Shown one piece after another: positions 40,794-49,917 of a stretch of 64,000 bases of DNA. The DNA comes from Henriciella sp. (lineage in GTDB: Bacteria; Pseudomonadota; Alphaproteobacteria; Caulobacterales; Hyphomonadaceae), in the NCBI GenBank assembly GCA_013214545.1, contig JABSQB010000009.1, forward strand, positions 1 through 64,000, written 5' to 3'. How positions within the stretch are numbered: the first letter of the stretch is position 1; each line of letters begins with the position of its first letter. Made by a program: the position numbers and the translations under genes. The notes beneath the pieces were generated by a model. It had not been told where the DNA came from. It worked only from the letters and a program-made list of their open reading frames with translations, and ran no database searches.

Positions 40794-41969
40794 CTAGATG
40801 CTCAAATCCAGAGCATTGTAATCGTGAAGCGAAGCTTTCGCGTCTTCATTCCACTCGTACGACAACCCTTGATCGACAAAAGGTTGGTACTGATACGGCG
40901 TCTCATTCGGGAAACGCTTGCGCCGGGCGTCGATACCGAAGCCAATGACTTCAGAGCGCTTGGCGATGAGATCCTCATCAAAGACCTGGACGGCGCTGTG
41001 CGTACCCGCGCCGGTGACACCGAGGACTGAGCTGCGGCGGTGGAAGCCCATATTGACTGTGATGCGCGGTTCAAAGCCCGTATTCGCGAAGGACCCATGC
41101 ACCAGCTGGCGATTGCACATCACCACATCGCCTGCGTCGCAGACTAATGGGACGGTGCCCTCGATCCGCTCGCTGCCGGACTCTTCAACCAGTTTCTTGA
41201 TATCGACTTTACCAAGCTTGTGGCTGCCCGGCAGAACCCAGACGCCATTCACCGCTGTGCTACCATAGACCTGGGCCATGAAGTTGAAGCCGTGGATGCC
41301 ATCATCAAAATCTTCGCTGTCCCAATGGGTCGTGCCGTCCTGGTGCCAGGACACGGCCGCACCGATCCCCGGTTCTTTGATAAACAGGCTCTCATTGAAC
41401 GGCGCGAAGTCTTTGCCATTGATGTCTTCAGCGACTTTCAGCAATTGCGGATGACCGTAAACACGCAAACAGGTTTCAGAGAACTGCAAGGAACCTAGCA
41501 GAATGAACGGCGCGGCAGCAGGTGCGTCATCGGCCGCCTTTGGCTCCAACAGTTTCACCTGATGGCGCCCATTTGCGAGGGTAGAGCCACCGAGAGGATC
41601 GCCCAGCGGTTTTGACCAGACGAGTGTCGTGGTTTCGCAATCGGCTCCGAGAGCTGGTGCGCCATCTGCTGTCAGCTTTTCGCCCGGTCCGGCGGGGAAC
41701 CGCTTTTTCATCTCGGCAAGGTCCTGCTTGATGTCATCCAGCTCATCTTGATGCAGGACGCCTGTGAACACGTAGAACCCATATTTTTTGTAGGCGTCGA
41801 CGATGTGTTTCGCGAGATCACCATTTGCGTCGAACTCTATCGGACCGCGATTGTCCAACGCCATCGCGCGCTTGTGTCCGGAGATCAGATATTCCCGCAT
41901 CGCATCGGCATCATCACCATAGTGAGCTGCGCAGGCATCGATGGAATCCATGTAGTTAGGTTCAGACAT
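40794..41969 (-). CDS. phytanoyl-CoA dioxygenase (PhyH) family protein
   Basis: AVSWHQDGTTHWDSEDF (HxD), LPGSHKLGKVD, DVVMCNRQLVHGSFANTGFEPRITVNMGF. Confidence 0.88.
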   Translation of the reverse strand: MSEPNYMDSIDACAAHYGDDADAMREYLISGHKRAMALDNRGPIEFDANGDLAKHIVDAYKKYGFYVFTGVLHQDELDDIKQDLAEMKKRFPAGPGEKLTADGAPALGADCETTTLVWSKPLGDPLGGSTLANGRHQVKLLEPKAADDAPAAAPFILLGSLQFSETCLRVYGHPQLLKVAEDINGKDFAPFNESLFIKEPGIGAAVSWHQDGTTHWDSEDFDDGIHGFNFMAQVYGSTAVNGVWVLPGSHKLGKVDIKKLVEESGSERIEGTVPLVCDAGDVVMCNRQLVHGSFANTGFEPRITVNMGFHRRSSVLGVTGAGTHSAVQVFDEDLIAKRSEVIGFGIDARRKRFPNETPYQYQPFVDQGLSYEWNEDAKASLHDYNALDLSI

Positions 41970-41988
41970 GAGCGAATCCTCCCTTCGC

Positions 41989-42020
41989 TTTAACATTGTT
42001 TAAATTTAAACATCGTTTAA
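41989..42020. promoter_or_regulatory. two tandem imperfect palindromes between PhyH and TetR genes (putative TetR operators)
   Basis: TTTAACATTGTTTAA (41989-42003) and TTAAACATCGTTTAA (42006-42020). Confidence 0.6.
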
Positions 42021-42058
42021 TTCTTGTGTCAATCCACAAATCGACCTAAGAACTCTGT

Positions 42059-42727
42059 ATGGCTGTTGAGACTCTTGGTTCACGCGAAAGCACGCGCTCA
42101 AAGAACATGGCGAAACGTCGGGAGACCATCCTGCGCGAAGCCCGCACGCTTATTGCAGATGAGGGCTTTGAGGCTTTGAAGATTCGAGACCTCGCGGCGC
42201 GCGCAGGTCTGACCGTGCCGACGATTTACAATCTGGTGGGTGGTAAAAACGAAATCCTGGCCGTGATCATAGAAGAAATGGTGGTGCAACTTCGCGCGAT
42301 CCAGAACGCGGCAGACATTGATCCGGTCGAGGAGTCCTTTGCAAAACTGATCAACGATTTGGCAGATCACTTTGCCACGGATGAAGCCTTCTTTCGGGCC
42401 GCTTTTATCGCCGGCGACCGAAGCGGACTTTTCGAGCAAAGCTCCGGTGAAGGAATCTTCGCACACTTCGTCCAACAACCAATCGAAGCCTGTGCTCGGG
42501 CCGTGGAAGAGGGACTCCTGCGCGGTCAGATTTCGCCCGCGGTGCTCGGGCCGCAGATCTATGGCTGTTATCGCCTCGCGAGACAGGATTGGGCCAATGG
42601 GTATTTTGATTTGGATGGATTTAGAAAACAGGCACTCATTGGCGTCTTCCTGTGCCTGGCATCAGACGCAAAACCTGCATTCCGCGAACGCTTGATGGAT
42701 AGAATTGCAAGCCTTTCGAACGGCTAG
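42059..42727 (+). CDS. TetR/AcrR family transcriptional regulator
   Basis: RRETILREARTLIADEGFEALKIRDLAARAGLTVPTIYNLVGGKNEILAVI. Confidence 0.93.
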   Translation: MAVETLGSRESTRSKNMAKRRETILREARTLIADEGFEALKIRDLAARAGLTVPTIYNLVGGKNEILAVIIEEMVVQLRAIQNAADIDPVEESFAKLINDLADHFATDEAFFRAAFIAGDRSGLFEQSSGEGIFAHFVQQPIEACARAVEEGLLRGQISPAVLGPQIYGCYRLARQDWANGYFDLDGFRKQALIGVFLCLASDAKPAFRERLMDRIASLSNG

Positions 42728-42920
42728 TGCGGGTAGCTCTGAACAACCGCTGATTCACCCGTCAAGCTCAAACCAGAACCGCAGCCCATCCCGGCCCCAT
42801 TCACCCTTTCCGCTGCGTGTAGGCTTTCCTCACGGCATTGGCGTGCTTACATACTGCCAGGGTTTCTCGTCCGACTGTGGCGAGGATTGAATATGAGACA
42901 GGTAACGGGAGGCGAAAGCC

Positions 42921-44348
42921 ATGAAAGAGTATCTTCAGTTCTACATTAATGGTGAGTGGGTCGACCCGGTTGAACCACGCACACTCGACGTCGAAAATCC
43001 GGCCACTGAGGAGCCATTTGCGCGCATTTCTCTCGGTTCGTCTGCGGATGTGGATAAAGCCGTTGCCGCCGCGAAGGCTGCCTTCCCAAGCTTCTCCCAG
43101 ACCAGCGTTGAGTATCGTGCAGAGCTGCTCGACAAGATCACTGCCGGCATTCAGGCGCGTATGGGCGATATGGCCGAAGCGATCTCTGACGAGATGGGCG
43201 CGCCAATGTGGCTCGCAAACGCAGCGCAGGTGCCAGCCGGTCTCGGCCATGTCGCGACCATGGCGCAGATCCTGCGCAATTATGAGTTTGAAGAGCAGCG
43301 CGGCACAACCCTGCTACGCAAAGAGCCAATCGGGGTTTGCGGCTTCATCACGCCTTGGAACTGGCCGCTCAACCAGATCACCTGTAAAGTTGCACCAGCG
43401 ATTGCTGCTGGCTGCACAATGGTGCTGAAGCCGTCTGAAATCTCGCCGCTCAACGCCATGATCTTTACCGAAGTCATGCATGAAGCCGGGGTCCCGCCAG
43501 GCGTGTTCAATCTGGTCAATGGCGACGGACCAAGCGTAGGCGCGCATCTGTCTGGCCATCCGGATGTCGACATGATGAGCTTTACCGGCTCAACCCGCGC
43601 CGGCATTCTCGTCGCACAGGCCGCCGCGCCAACCGTGAAGCGCGTCGCTCAGGAGCTTGGCGGTAAGTCACCGAACATCGTTCTGCCAAGTGCCGACCTT
43701 CAGAAGGCCGTCGGAGGCGGCGTCATGCAGATGATGACCAATTCCGGTCAATCCTGTAACGCACCGAGCCGCATGTTCGTGCCGCGTGAGAGCAATGAAG
43801 AGGCCAAGGCGATCGCCAAGGCCGCTGCTGAAGCTGTCAAAGTGCAAATGCCACGTGAAGCTGACAAAGGCGCAATTGGTCCAATCTCGAACGGCAATCA
43901 GTATGCCAAGGTTCAGGACCTGATCCAGAAAGGCATTGATGAAGGCGCGACCCTCGTCGCGGGTGGCCCCGGACGTCCGGAAGGGCTCAATCGCGGATAC
44001 TTCGCTCGCCCAACCGTGTTTGCGGATGTCACCAATGACATGACCATCGCGCGCGAGGAGATCTTCGGACCGGTTCTGGTTATGATCCCGTATGACAGCG
44101 TCGATGAAGCCGTCGAAATGGCCAATGACACAGAATATGGCCTTGCTGGCTATGTTCAGGGCGAGCCTGCAGAGGCGGCTCAGATCGCCAATCGCATCCG
44201 CGCCGGTCAGATCCAGGTCAATGGCCAGGGCCCTGACTTCACAGCGCCGTTTGGCGGTTACAAGCAGTCCGGCAATGGCCGCGAATGGGGCGATCACGGA
44301 TTTGAAGAATTCCTCGAAGTGAAAGCCGTCATGGGCGCTGCTGCCTAA
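42921..44348 (+). CDS. aldehyde dehydrogenase family protein
   Basis: PWNWPLNQITCKVAPAIAAGCTMVLKPSE; QELGGKSPNIVL; NSGQSCNAPSRMFV (catalytic Cys). Confidence 0.96.
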   Translation: MKEYLQFYINGEWVDPVEPRTLDVENPATEEPFARISLGSSADVDKAVAAAKAAFPSFSQTSVEYRAELLDKITAGIQARMGDMAEAISDEMGAPMWLANAAQVPAGLGHVATMAQILRNYEFEEQRGTTLLRKEPIGVCGFITPWNWPLNQITCKVAPAIAAGCTMVLKPSEISPLNAMIFTEVMHEAGVPPGVFNLVNGDGPSVGAHLSGHPDVDMMSFTGSTRAGILVAQAAAPTVKRVAQELGGKSPNIVLPSADLQKAVGGGVMQMMTNSGQSCNAPSRMFVPRESNEEAKAIAKAAAEAVKVQMPREADKGAIGPISNGNQYAKVQDLIQKGIDEGATLVAGGPGRPEGLNRGYFARPTVFADVTNDMTIAREEIFGPVLVMIPYDSVDEAVEMANDTEYGLAGYVQGEPAEAAQIANRIRAGQIQVNGQGPDFTAPFGGYKQSGNGREWGDHGFEEFLEVKAVMGAAA

Positions 44349-44370
44349 ACAGCTGAGCTGAACGAACAAG

Positions 44371-44400
44371 AAAGGGCGAGCCGGTTGGCTCGCCCTTTTT
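44371..44400 (+). terminator. Rho-independent terminator after the aldehyde dehydrogenase gene
   Basis: AAAGGGCGAGCC-GGTT-GGCTCGCCCTTTTT. Confidence 0.93.
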
Positions 44401-44411
44401 CATTGCCGTGT

Positions 44412-45941
44412 TCAATTCGCCGCTTCCATGCGGAAGACGTCTCCACCTAGCGAGACAATATAGAGATTGCCCACTTCATCCGTGCCGAATGCTGCGATCG
44501 AGGTAAGACTGCCTTGGTCCGGAACAAACTCAGCGTTCAATATCGAGAACTGGCTTGCTGGTACGGTTTGACCGTTGACGAGATCAGCGACCGGGATGCC
44601 CCAGACATTATTGCTGATAAAATCCCCGAAAATGTAGGTGTCCTGAAAGGCTTCGACCGGCCCCTGATAGACCAGACCTCCGGTAACCGACTGACCCTCG
44701 CGCGGACCGGTTCCACGCGGATATTCTGCAACAGGCGGCGTAAATTCGGGTTGGTCTGGACCCTTGAAGAACGCGGTTCCCTCTCGCACCGCCCAGCCGA
44801 AATTGAAGCTGTTGTCGGTCATGGGCAAGCGATTGATCTCTTCGATCGCACCCTGCCCGACATCGCCGATCAGCAGGTCGCCACTGACTGGATCGAAGCT
44901 TGATTGAAACGGATTGCGCAAACCGATCGCGAAAATCTCGGGCAGTCCATTGGCTGGATCTGTGAACGTGTTTCCGGCCGGAATGACATAGTCCCGCAAT
45001 GGATCGCTGGGAAAATCATCGCCAGAGACATCGAGGCGAAGGACCTTGCCTAGCAGGGATTGCGGGTTCTGCGCAAAATCGCTGGGATCCCCTGAGCCGC
45101 CCCCATCGCCTGTCGGGACGACCAGGAAACCGTTCGCATCAAAGCCAATCCAGCCAGCATTGTGATTGGAATCGGGTTGAGAGATCGTGAGGATCACGTC
45201 CGAGGTCGAGGCATCCACCTGGTCAAGTGATCCGGCGAACGTTTGGAACCGGCGAATCTCTGTATCACCGGACGTGTTATTCACGTTCACATAAAGCGTG
45301 CGGTCTGTCGGAAAATTCGGAGACAGTGCGAGACCGAGAAGCCCACTTTCGCGAACCGTCGAAATCGATCCCGAAACGTCAAGAAAATCGACGCTGGCAA
45401 TCGCGCCTGTGTCCGGCGTTAGAACTCGAACGCGGCCCGCCTTTTCCAGCACCAGAACTCGCCCGGAGCCATCCGGCAGGGCCACCAGACCAAGCGGCTG
45501 AGAGAAACCCGTGCCGACCCGGCGCACAGCGATCGTCTCCGTCACATCGGTAACCGTGATTTGCAGATTAAGCGTCGCCACTCCGCCGCGCCCGTCACGG
45601 GCTTCGAGGGAGAGCTCATAGACATTGTCGCCATTGGCATCTGCGGGGTTTTCGAAATCCAGTGTTGCGGTGAAGGACAGCTCGCCACTGGATGCATTGA
45701 GAGTCACGAGACCCGCATCTGGACCGCCCGTAATGCTCAGCGTCACCGTGTCCCCATCTGCATCATTGGCGCTCGCCGTATAGACCACGCCGACGCTGTT
45801 TTCCGCAATGCTGATGCTCGCGGTTGAGCTGAACACCGGGGCAAGATTGCTCAATCCCGTCGAACCACCGCCGCCACCACCGCTGCAACCCGTGATCAGG
45901 GCGAGTGCGAGGATGCTCGACTTGTAAGTGCTCTGGCGCAT
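44412..45941 (-). CDS. PQQ-dependent sugar (sorbosone) dehydrogenase-like lipoprotein with N-terminal cadherin-like domain
   Basis: ITGCSGGGGGG lipobox plus Gly linker; PVFSSTASISIAENSVGVVYTASANDADGDTVTLSI; GLVALPDGSGRVLVLEKAGRVRVL, GLLGLALSPNF, GLRNPFQSSFDP. Confidence 0.88.
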   Translation of the reverse strand: MRQSTYKSSILALALITGCSGGGGGGSTGLSNLAPVFSSTASISIAENSVGVVYTASANDADGDTVTLSITGGPDAGLVTLNASSGELSFTATLDFENPADANGDNVYELSLEARDGRGGVATLNLQITVTDVTETIAVRRVGTGFSQPLGLVALPDGSGRVLVLEKAGRVRVLTPDTGAIASVDFLDVSGSISTVRESGLLGLALSPNFPTDRTLYVNVNNTSGDTEIRRFQTFAGSLDQVDASTSDVILTISQPDSNHNAGWIGFDANGFLVVPTGDGGGSGDPSDFAQNPQSLLGKVLRLDVSGDDFPSDPLRDYVIPAGNTFTDPANGLPEIFAIGLRNPFQSSFDPVSGDLLIGDVGQGAIEEINRLPMTDNSFNFGWAVREGTAFFKGPDQPEFTPPVAEYPRGTGPREGQSVTGGLVYQGPVEAFQDTYIFGDFISNNVWGIPVADLVNGQTVPASQFSILNAEFVPDQGSLTSIAAFGTDEVGNLYIVSLGGDVFRMEAAN

Positions 45942-46155
45942 AGACGATCCCCTGATTTGCCAACCGGTCCGCAACCTGACTTCGACACGACAAGTCGACA
46001 ACTTAGGCGGGGAAGCCTGCTTCGTGGATTACGAATGGTCAATCTACGCAATTTCAGCCCAAGCCTTGCCGACTGAAACTCCCGCCCCCTATGAATAGGG
46101 TGCATGCGGCAGGGACTGCGCGTGCAGATTTGGACAATAAAGGGGGTCGTTCATC

Positions 46156-46995
46156 ATGGAGTTTTTAGAAGGTTTGCTCGAGCCGCTGGGCATGGAAGGT
46201 CAAGCAGAAACGGTTCTGGCGGGGGCGACCAATGTGCTGATCGCACTGGTCATCCTAATCATCGGATTCTGGATTGCCGGCCGGGTTGGCGCCGTTGTGC
46301 GCGGGATTGGCAAACAGCATGAGAAGCTGGACGATACGCTGTTCAACTTCCTTGGCAGCCTGGCGCGTTATGTTGTCCTGGCCTTTGTCATCATTGCGGT
46401 GCTCAACCGCTTTGGCGTGGAAACGACTTCAATTGTCGCGCTGCTCGGTGCCGCGGGTCTCGCCGTTGGACTTGCGCTGCAAGGGGCTATGTCGAACCTC
46501 GCCGCCGGGGTCATGCTGATGATTTTCCGACCCTACAAAGTCGGTGACTTCATCGATGCGGCTGGAAATTTCGGCAACGTAGAAGAGATCACACTGTTCA
46601 CCACGGTGCTGCGCACCTTTGATCATCAGCAGATCATCATCCCGAATGGCAAGATCTGGGGCGAGCAGATCGTCAATCACAGTCACCATGAAGTGCGCGG
46701 CGTCGAGCTGACCTTTGGCGTGTCCTATGACACCGATATCGACAAGGCCCGTGAGTTCATTCTGAATGTGTTCAAGAACCATGAGCACATTCTCGACGAT
46801 CCGGCGCCGGTTGTGGTGGTCTCGACGCTGAATGACAGTTCCGTCGATTTCGCAGTCCGGCCATTTGTGAAGGGCGAGCACTGGTTCGACGTGCGTTTTA
46901 CCGTGCCGGAGCTGGTCAAGAAAGCGCTCGACGAGGCGGGGATCGAAATCCCGTTCCCGCATCAGAAAGTCATCCTGTTCAAAGGCGACGAATAG
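46156..46995 (+). CDS. mechanosensitive ion channel, MscS family
   Basis: LLGAAGLAVGLALQGAMSNLAAGVMLMIFRPYKVGDFIDAAGNFGNVEEITLFTT. Confidence 0.95.
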   Translation: MEFLEGLLEPLGMEGQAETVLAGATNVLIALVILIIGFWIAGRVGAVVRGIGKQHEKLDDTLFNFLGSLARYVVLAFVIIAVLNRFGVETTSIVALLGAAGLAVGLALQGAMSNLAAGVMLMIFRPYKVGDFIDAAGNFGNVEEITLFTTVLRTFDHQQIIIPNGKIWGEQIVNHSHHEVRGVELTFGVSYDTDIDKAREFILNVFKNHEHILDDPAPVVVVSTLNDSSVDFAVRPFVKGEHWFDVRFTVPELVKKALDEAGIEIPFPHQKVILFKGDE

Positions 46996-47076
46996 AAAAT
47001 TCGCTTAGGAATGCTGATTGGAACGAACGCGTTAAGCGGATAGAGTGTGGGGACGGATTGAGTCTCAACGCATCCG

Positions 47077-47135
47077 AACTAACCACAAAAAGAAACCGGG
47101 GGGCCGAGCCGATCAGCCCCCCGGTTGTGTTAGTT
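47077..47135. other. long bulged hairpin in an intergenic region (possible structured RNA/terminator)
   Basis: AACTAA(C)CACAA / TTGTGTTAGTT outer stem, 7-nt one-sided bulge AAAGAAA, CCGGGGGGC / GCCCCCCGG inner stem, 11-nt loop. Confidence 0.6.
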
Positions 47136-47333
47136 AGCCAGCGCGCGTTTAAGCCAAAAGGCCTCCACACACGCTCCCCCACAAAGCGAATTAAGCCCAA
47201 ATTCTATTACATGACTGTAACCCTGGTCACACAATCGTGATTTCACTGGGCGCGCGATTTGGCCGGTTTAACTGGCGTTCAGCTTGCATATGTTAATCAG
47301 GTGTGAATGCTGAGTTCAGGAGGTATTCTGATC

Positions 47334-47933
47334 ATGTCCCGTCTGCGTTTTTCATCGGCCCTCGCGGCGCTTGCCATTCTGGGCGCATGCGCCACGGCAA
47401 CGCCTTATCAGGCCGCCCTGGATGGCCAAAAAGGCTATGCCAACCAACAGATTGAGACCAATCGCTGGCAAATCAGCTTTGCTGGCAACAGTCTTACGGA
47501 TCGTCAGACGGTGGAGACTTACCTGCTCTACCGCGCCGCAGAGCTCACCGATCAGGAAGGTTTTGATTATTTCCGCGTGATCCAGCGCGAAACGGATGCT
47601 GATCGCCGCATCGTCACTACCGGATTCGGCGGATATGACCCGTTCTATTCCAATTTCTATTGCGATTATCGGTTCTATAGCCGCACCGGACGGCTGTATG
47701 GCTATCCGCACAGCTGGCATCGCCGCCGGGCGGGGATCCGCGGATTCTATGGCCCGTTCGGATATCACGACCCGTTCTGGGGCTCTTCCTTCGATTATCG
47801 CGAGATTGTCCGCTATGAAGCGACATCAGAGATTATGATGGGCAAAGGTGAGAAACCGGATGATCCATCATATTTTAACGCTGACGAGGTACTCATGAAC
47901 CTGTCTGGCCGGATTGTACGCCCTGAAGTGTAA
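47334..47933 (+). CDS. CC0125/CC1285-like lipoprotein
   Basis: LAALAILGACATATPYQAALDGQKGYANQQIETNRWQISFAGNSLTDRQTVETYLLYRAAELT. Confidence 0.8.
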   Translation: MSRLRFSSALAALAILGACATATPYQAALDGQKGYANQQIETNRWQISFAGNSLTDRQTVETYLLYRAAELTDQEGFDYFRVIQRETDADRRIVTTGFGGYDPFYSNFYCDYRFYSRTGRLYGYPHSWHRRRAGIRGFYGPFGYHDPFWGSSFDYREIVRYEATSEIMMGKGEKPDDPSYFNADEVLMNLSGRIVRPEV

Positions 47934-47947
47934 GGTCTGCCAGTCGT

Positions 47948-47976
47948 GTAGAGTGAGTAGAGTACACGAGTAGAGT
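47948..47976. repeat. three short direct repeats of GTAGAGT
   Basis: GTAGAGT at 47948, 47957 and 47970. Confidence 0.6.
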
Positions 47977-47980
47977 GGAT

Positions 47981-48006
47981 AAAGCCCGCCAGTTTTGGTG
48001 GGCTTT
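47981..48006. terminator. bidirectional terminator-like hairpin between convergent genes
   Basis: AAAGCCCGCC-AGTTTT-GGTGGGCTTT. Confidence 0.7.
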
Positions 48007-48034
48007 AACCGTTGTAAATATTGATTTTTAAGTC

Positions 48035-48814
48035 TTAGCGCGGGGCCATGCGAATGGCGCCGTCGAGGCGGACATCTTCGCCATTGAAGTAGCCGTTCTT
48101 GCACATCTCAACCGCCAGCGATGCATACTCGTCTGGATTACCGAGACGGGCCGGGTTCGGCACTTGCGCGCCGAGGGCCTGGCGAACTTTTTCCGGCGCG
48201 CCTGCAAGCAGCGGCGTGTCAAAAATACCCGGCAGAATGGTGTTCACGCGGATCAGCTCTCGAGAAAGGTCACGAGCTATCGGCAGAGTCATGCCAACCA
48301 CACCGCCTTTGGACGCAGAGTAAGAGGCCTGACCAATCTGACCATCTTCCGCCGCAACTGATGCGGTGTTCACAATCGCGCCGCGCTCACCATCAATCGG
48401 GTCGAGCGTCATCATGCCAGCGGCAGACTTGGCGATACAACGGAACGTGCCGACCAGGTTGATCTGAATGATCAGGTCAAACCGGTCCAGCGGGAAGTGG
48501 GTAATCTCGCCAGTTTCCTTGTTACGGCTAGCGGTCTTGATGGCGTTGCCAGTGCCGGCGCAATTGATCAGGATCCGCTCCTGACCGATGGCGGCGCGGG
48601 ATTTCTCAAATCCGGCATCAACGCTTTCATCGGAGGTCACATTGACGTTGCAGAAAACGCCGCCGATTTCGCTCGCCACGGCTTCGCCTTTTTCCTCGTT
48701 TAGGTCGAAAAGTGCGCATTTGACGCCATGGCTGGAAAGCAGCCGTGCTGTTGCTGCGCCGAGGCCTGACGCACCGCCGGTGATGACGGCTGAAATGTTT
48801 GAGTTGAGTTCCAT
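48035..48814 (-). CDS. SDR family oxidoreductase (3-hydroxyacyl-CoA dehydrogenase type II-like)
   Basis: ISAVITGGASGLGAATARLLSSHGVKCALFDLNEEKG; YSASKGGVVGMTLPIARDLS; LDGAIRMAPR. Confidence 0.92.
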   Translation of the reverse strand: MELNSNISAVITGGASGLGAATARLLSSHGVKCALFDLNEEKGEAVASEIGGVFCNVNVTSDESVDAGFEKSRAAIGQERILINCAGTGNAIKTASRNKETGEITHFPLDRFDLIIQINLVGTFRCIAKSAAGMMTLDPIDGERGAIVNTASVAAEDGQIGQASYSASKGGVVGMTLPIARDLSRELIRVNTILPGIFDTPLLAGAPEKVRQALGAQVPNPARLGNPDEYASLAVEMCKNGYFNGEDVRLDGAIRMAPR

Positions 48815-48873
48815 GGAATATCCTCCAGTATCTAGTCTTGGAGGCGATTTAGAGGGAAGTAAGCGCGCGGCCA

Positions 48874-49272
48874 ATGTCTGACCCAACGGAAATCATCATA
48901 GAAAATGGCGACAGCATTCCAACGCAGTTGCCGATCCCGACGGAGCGGCAGCGGCGACGCACCAAGCGTAAGCTATTGCCGAAGCTGCTCCGGGTCGCTG
49001 GACGTATCCCATTCGCCGATGATCTCGCTGCGTCTTATTATTGCGCCATCGATCCGCAAACGCCGGCAAAAGTGAAAATGGTCCTGTTCGCGGCGCTCGG
49101 ATATTTCGTGCTGCCTGTTGATGCCATCCCGGATGTGTTGACCGGACTCGGCTTTACCGACGACGCAACCGTGCTCGCCACCGCGATCGGCCTTGTCGGC
49201 GTGCATATTCGCGAGCCACACCGCATCGCTGCCCGGCGCTTGTTAGGATTGCCTGAGCAGCCTACAGCTTAG
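48874..49272 (+). CDS. YkvA/DUF1232 family protein
   Basis: AKVKMVLFAALGYFVLPVDAIPDVLTGLGFTDDATVLATAI. Confidence 0.9.
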   Translation: MSDPTEIIIENGDSIPTQLPIPTERQRRRTKRKLLPKLLRVAGRIPFADDLAASYYCAIDPQTPAKVKMVLFAALGYFVLPVDAIPDVLTGLGFTDDATVLATAIGLVGVHIREPHRIAARRLLGLPEQPTA

Positions 49273-49275
49273 GGC

Positions 49276-49917
49276 ATGATCTATATTCTCTATGCATCAG
49301 CGCTCAGTTCGCTGATCTATGGACTGTTCTTCTGTAACTCTGCGCCCTCCACCGCGAGGGTTCTCGTAAAAATTGGCGCAACGGCCTTGCTGACAGGCTG
49401 GGCGTATGCCGCGGGCGCGCCGGTTTTGATCGTCGCCGCGCTCGCATTTAGCACTCTTGGTGACGGTTTTCTCGGCGCAGGAGAAGACAAGTATCTGCTG
49501 CCCGGCATGGCGGCCTTCTTCATTGCCCATGCCGCCTATGTCCCGCTGTTCTGGGAGCACACCGCCGAGACGCGCAACCTGCCGATCCTTGCCATTCAGA
49601 TCACCGTCACCATTGCCGGCGCGCTGTTCCTGCGTTCGCTGCTGCCCTGGATGGAAAAGGCGATGCGCTTACCCGTGGCGGCTTATGCGATTATCATTCT
49701 GCTGATGGTGAACGCCGCCTTGCGGCTCGATCCGGTGCTCTGGCTCGCTGCGATTGGCGCAATCGCGTTCGCCGCCTCGGATACAATCCTTGCAATTGAG
49801 CTGTTTCGACTGAAATCGGATGCGCCTATCAAGCGCGTGACCGCACGTGCGGTCTGGTTTCTATATTATGGCGGACAGGCCGCGATCGCCTGGGCCTTTG
49901 CCCACGCGGCGATTTAG
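49276..49917 (+). CDS. lysoplasmalogenase / YhhN-TMEM86 family membrane protein
   Basis: LAFSTLGDGFLGAGEDKYLLPGMAAFFIAHAAYVPLF; GAIAFAASDTILAIELF. Confidence 0.88.
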   Translation: MIYILYASALSSLIYGLFFCNSAPSTARVLVKIGATALLTGWAYAAGAPVLIVAALAFSTLGDGFLGAGEDKYLLPGMAAFFIAHAAYVPLFWEHTAETRNLPILAIQITVTIAGALFLRSLLPWMEKAMRLPVAAYAIIILLMVNAALRLDPVLWLAAIGAIAFAASDTILAIELFRLKSDAPIKRVTARAVWFLYYGGQAAIAWAFAHAAI

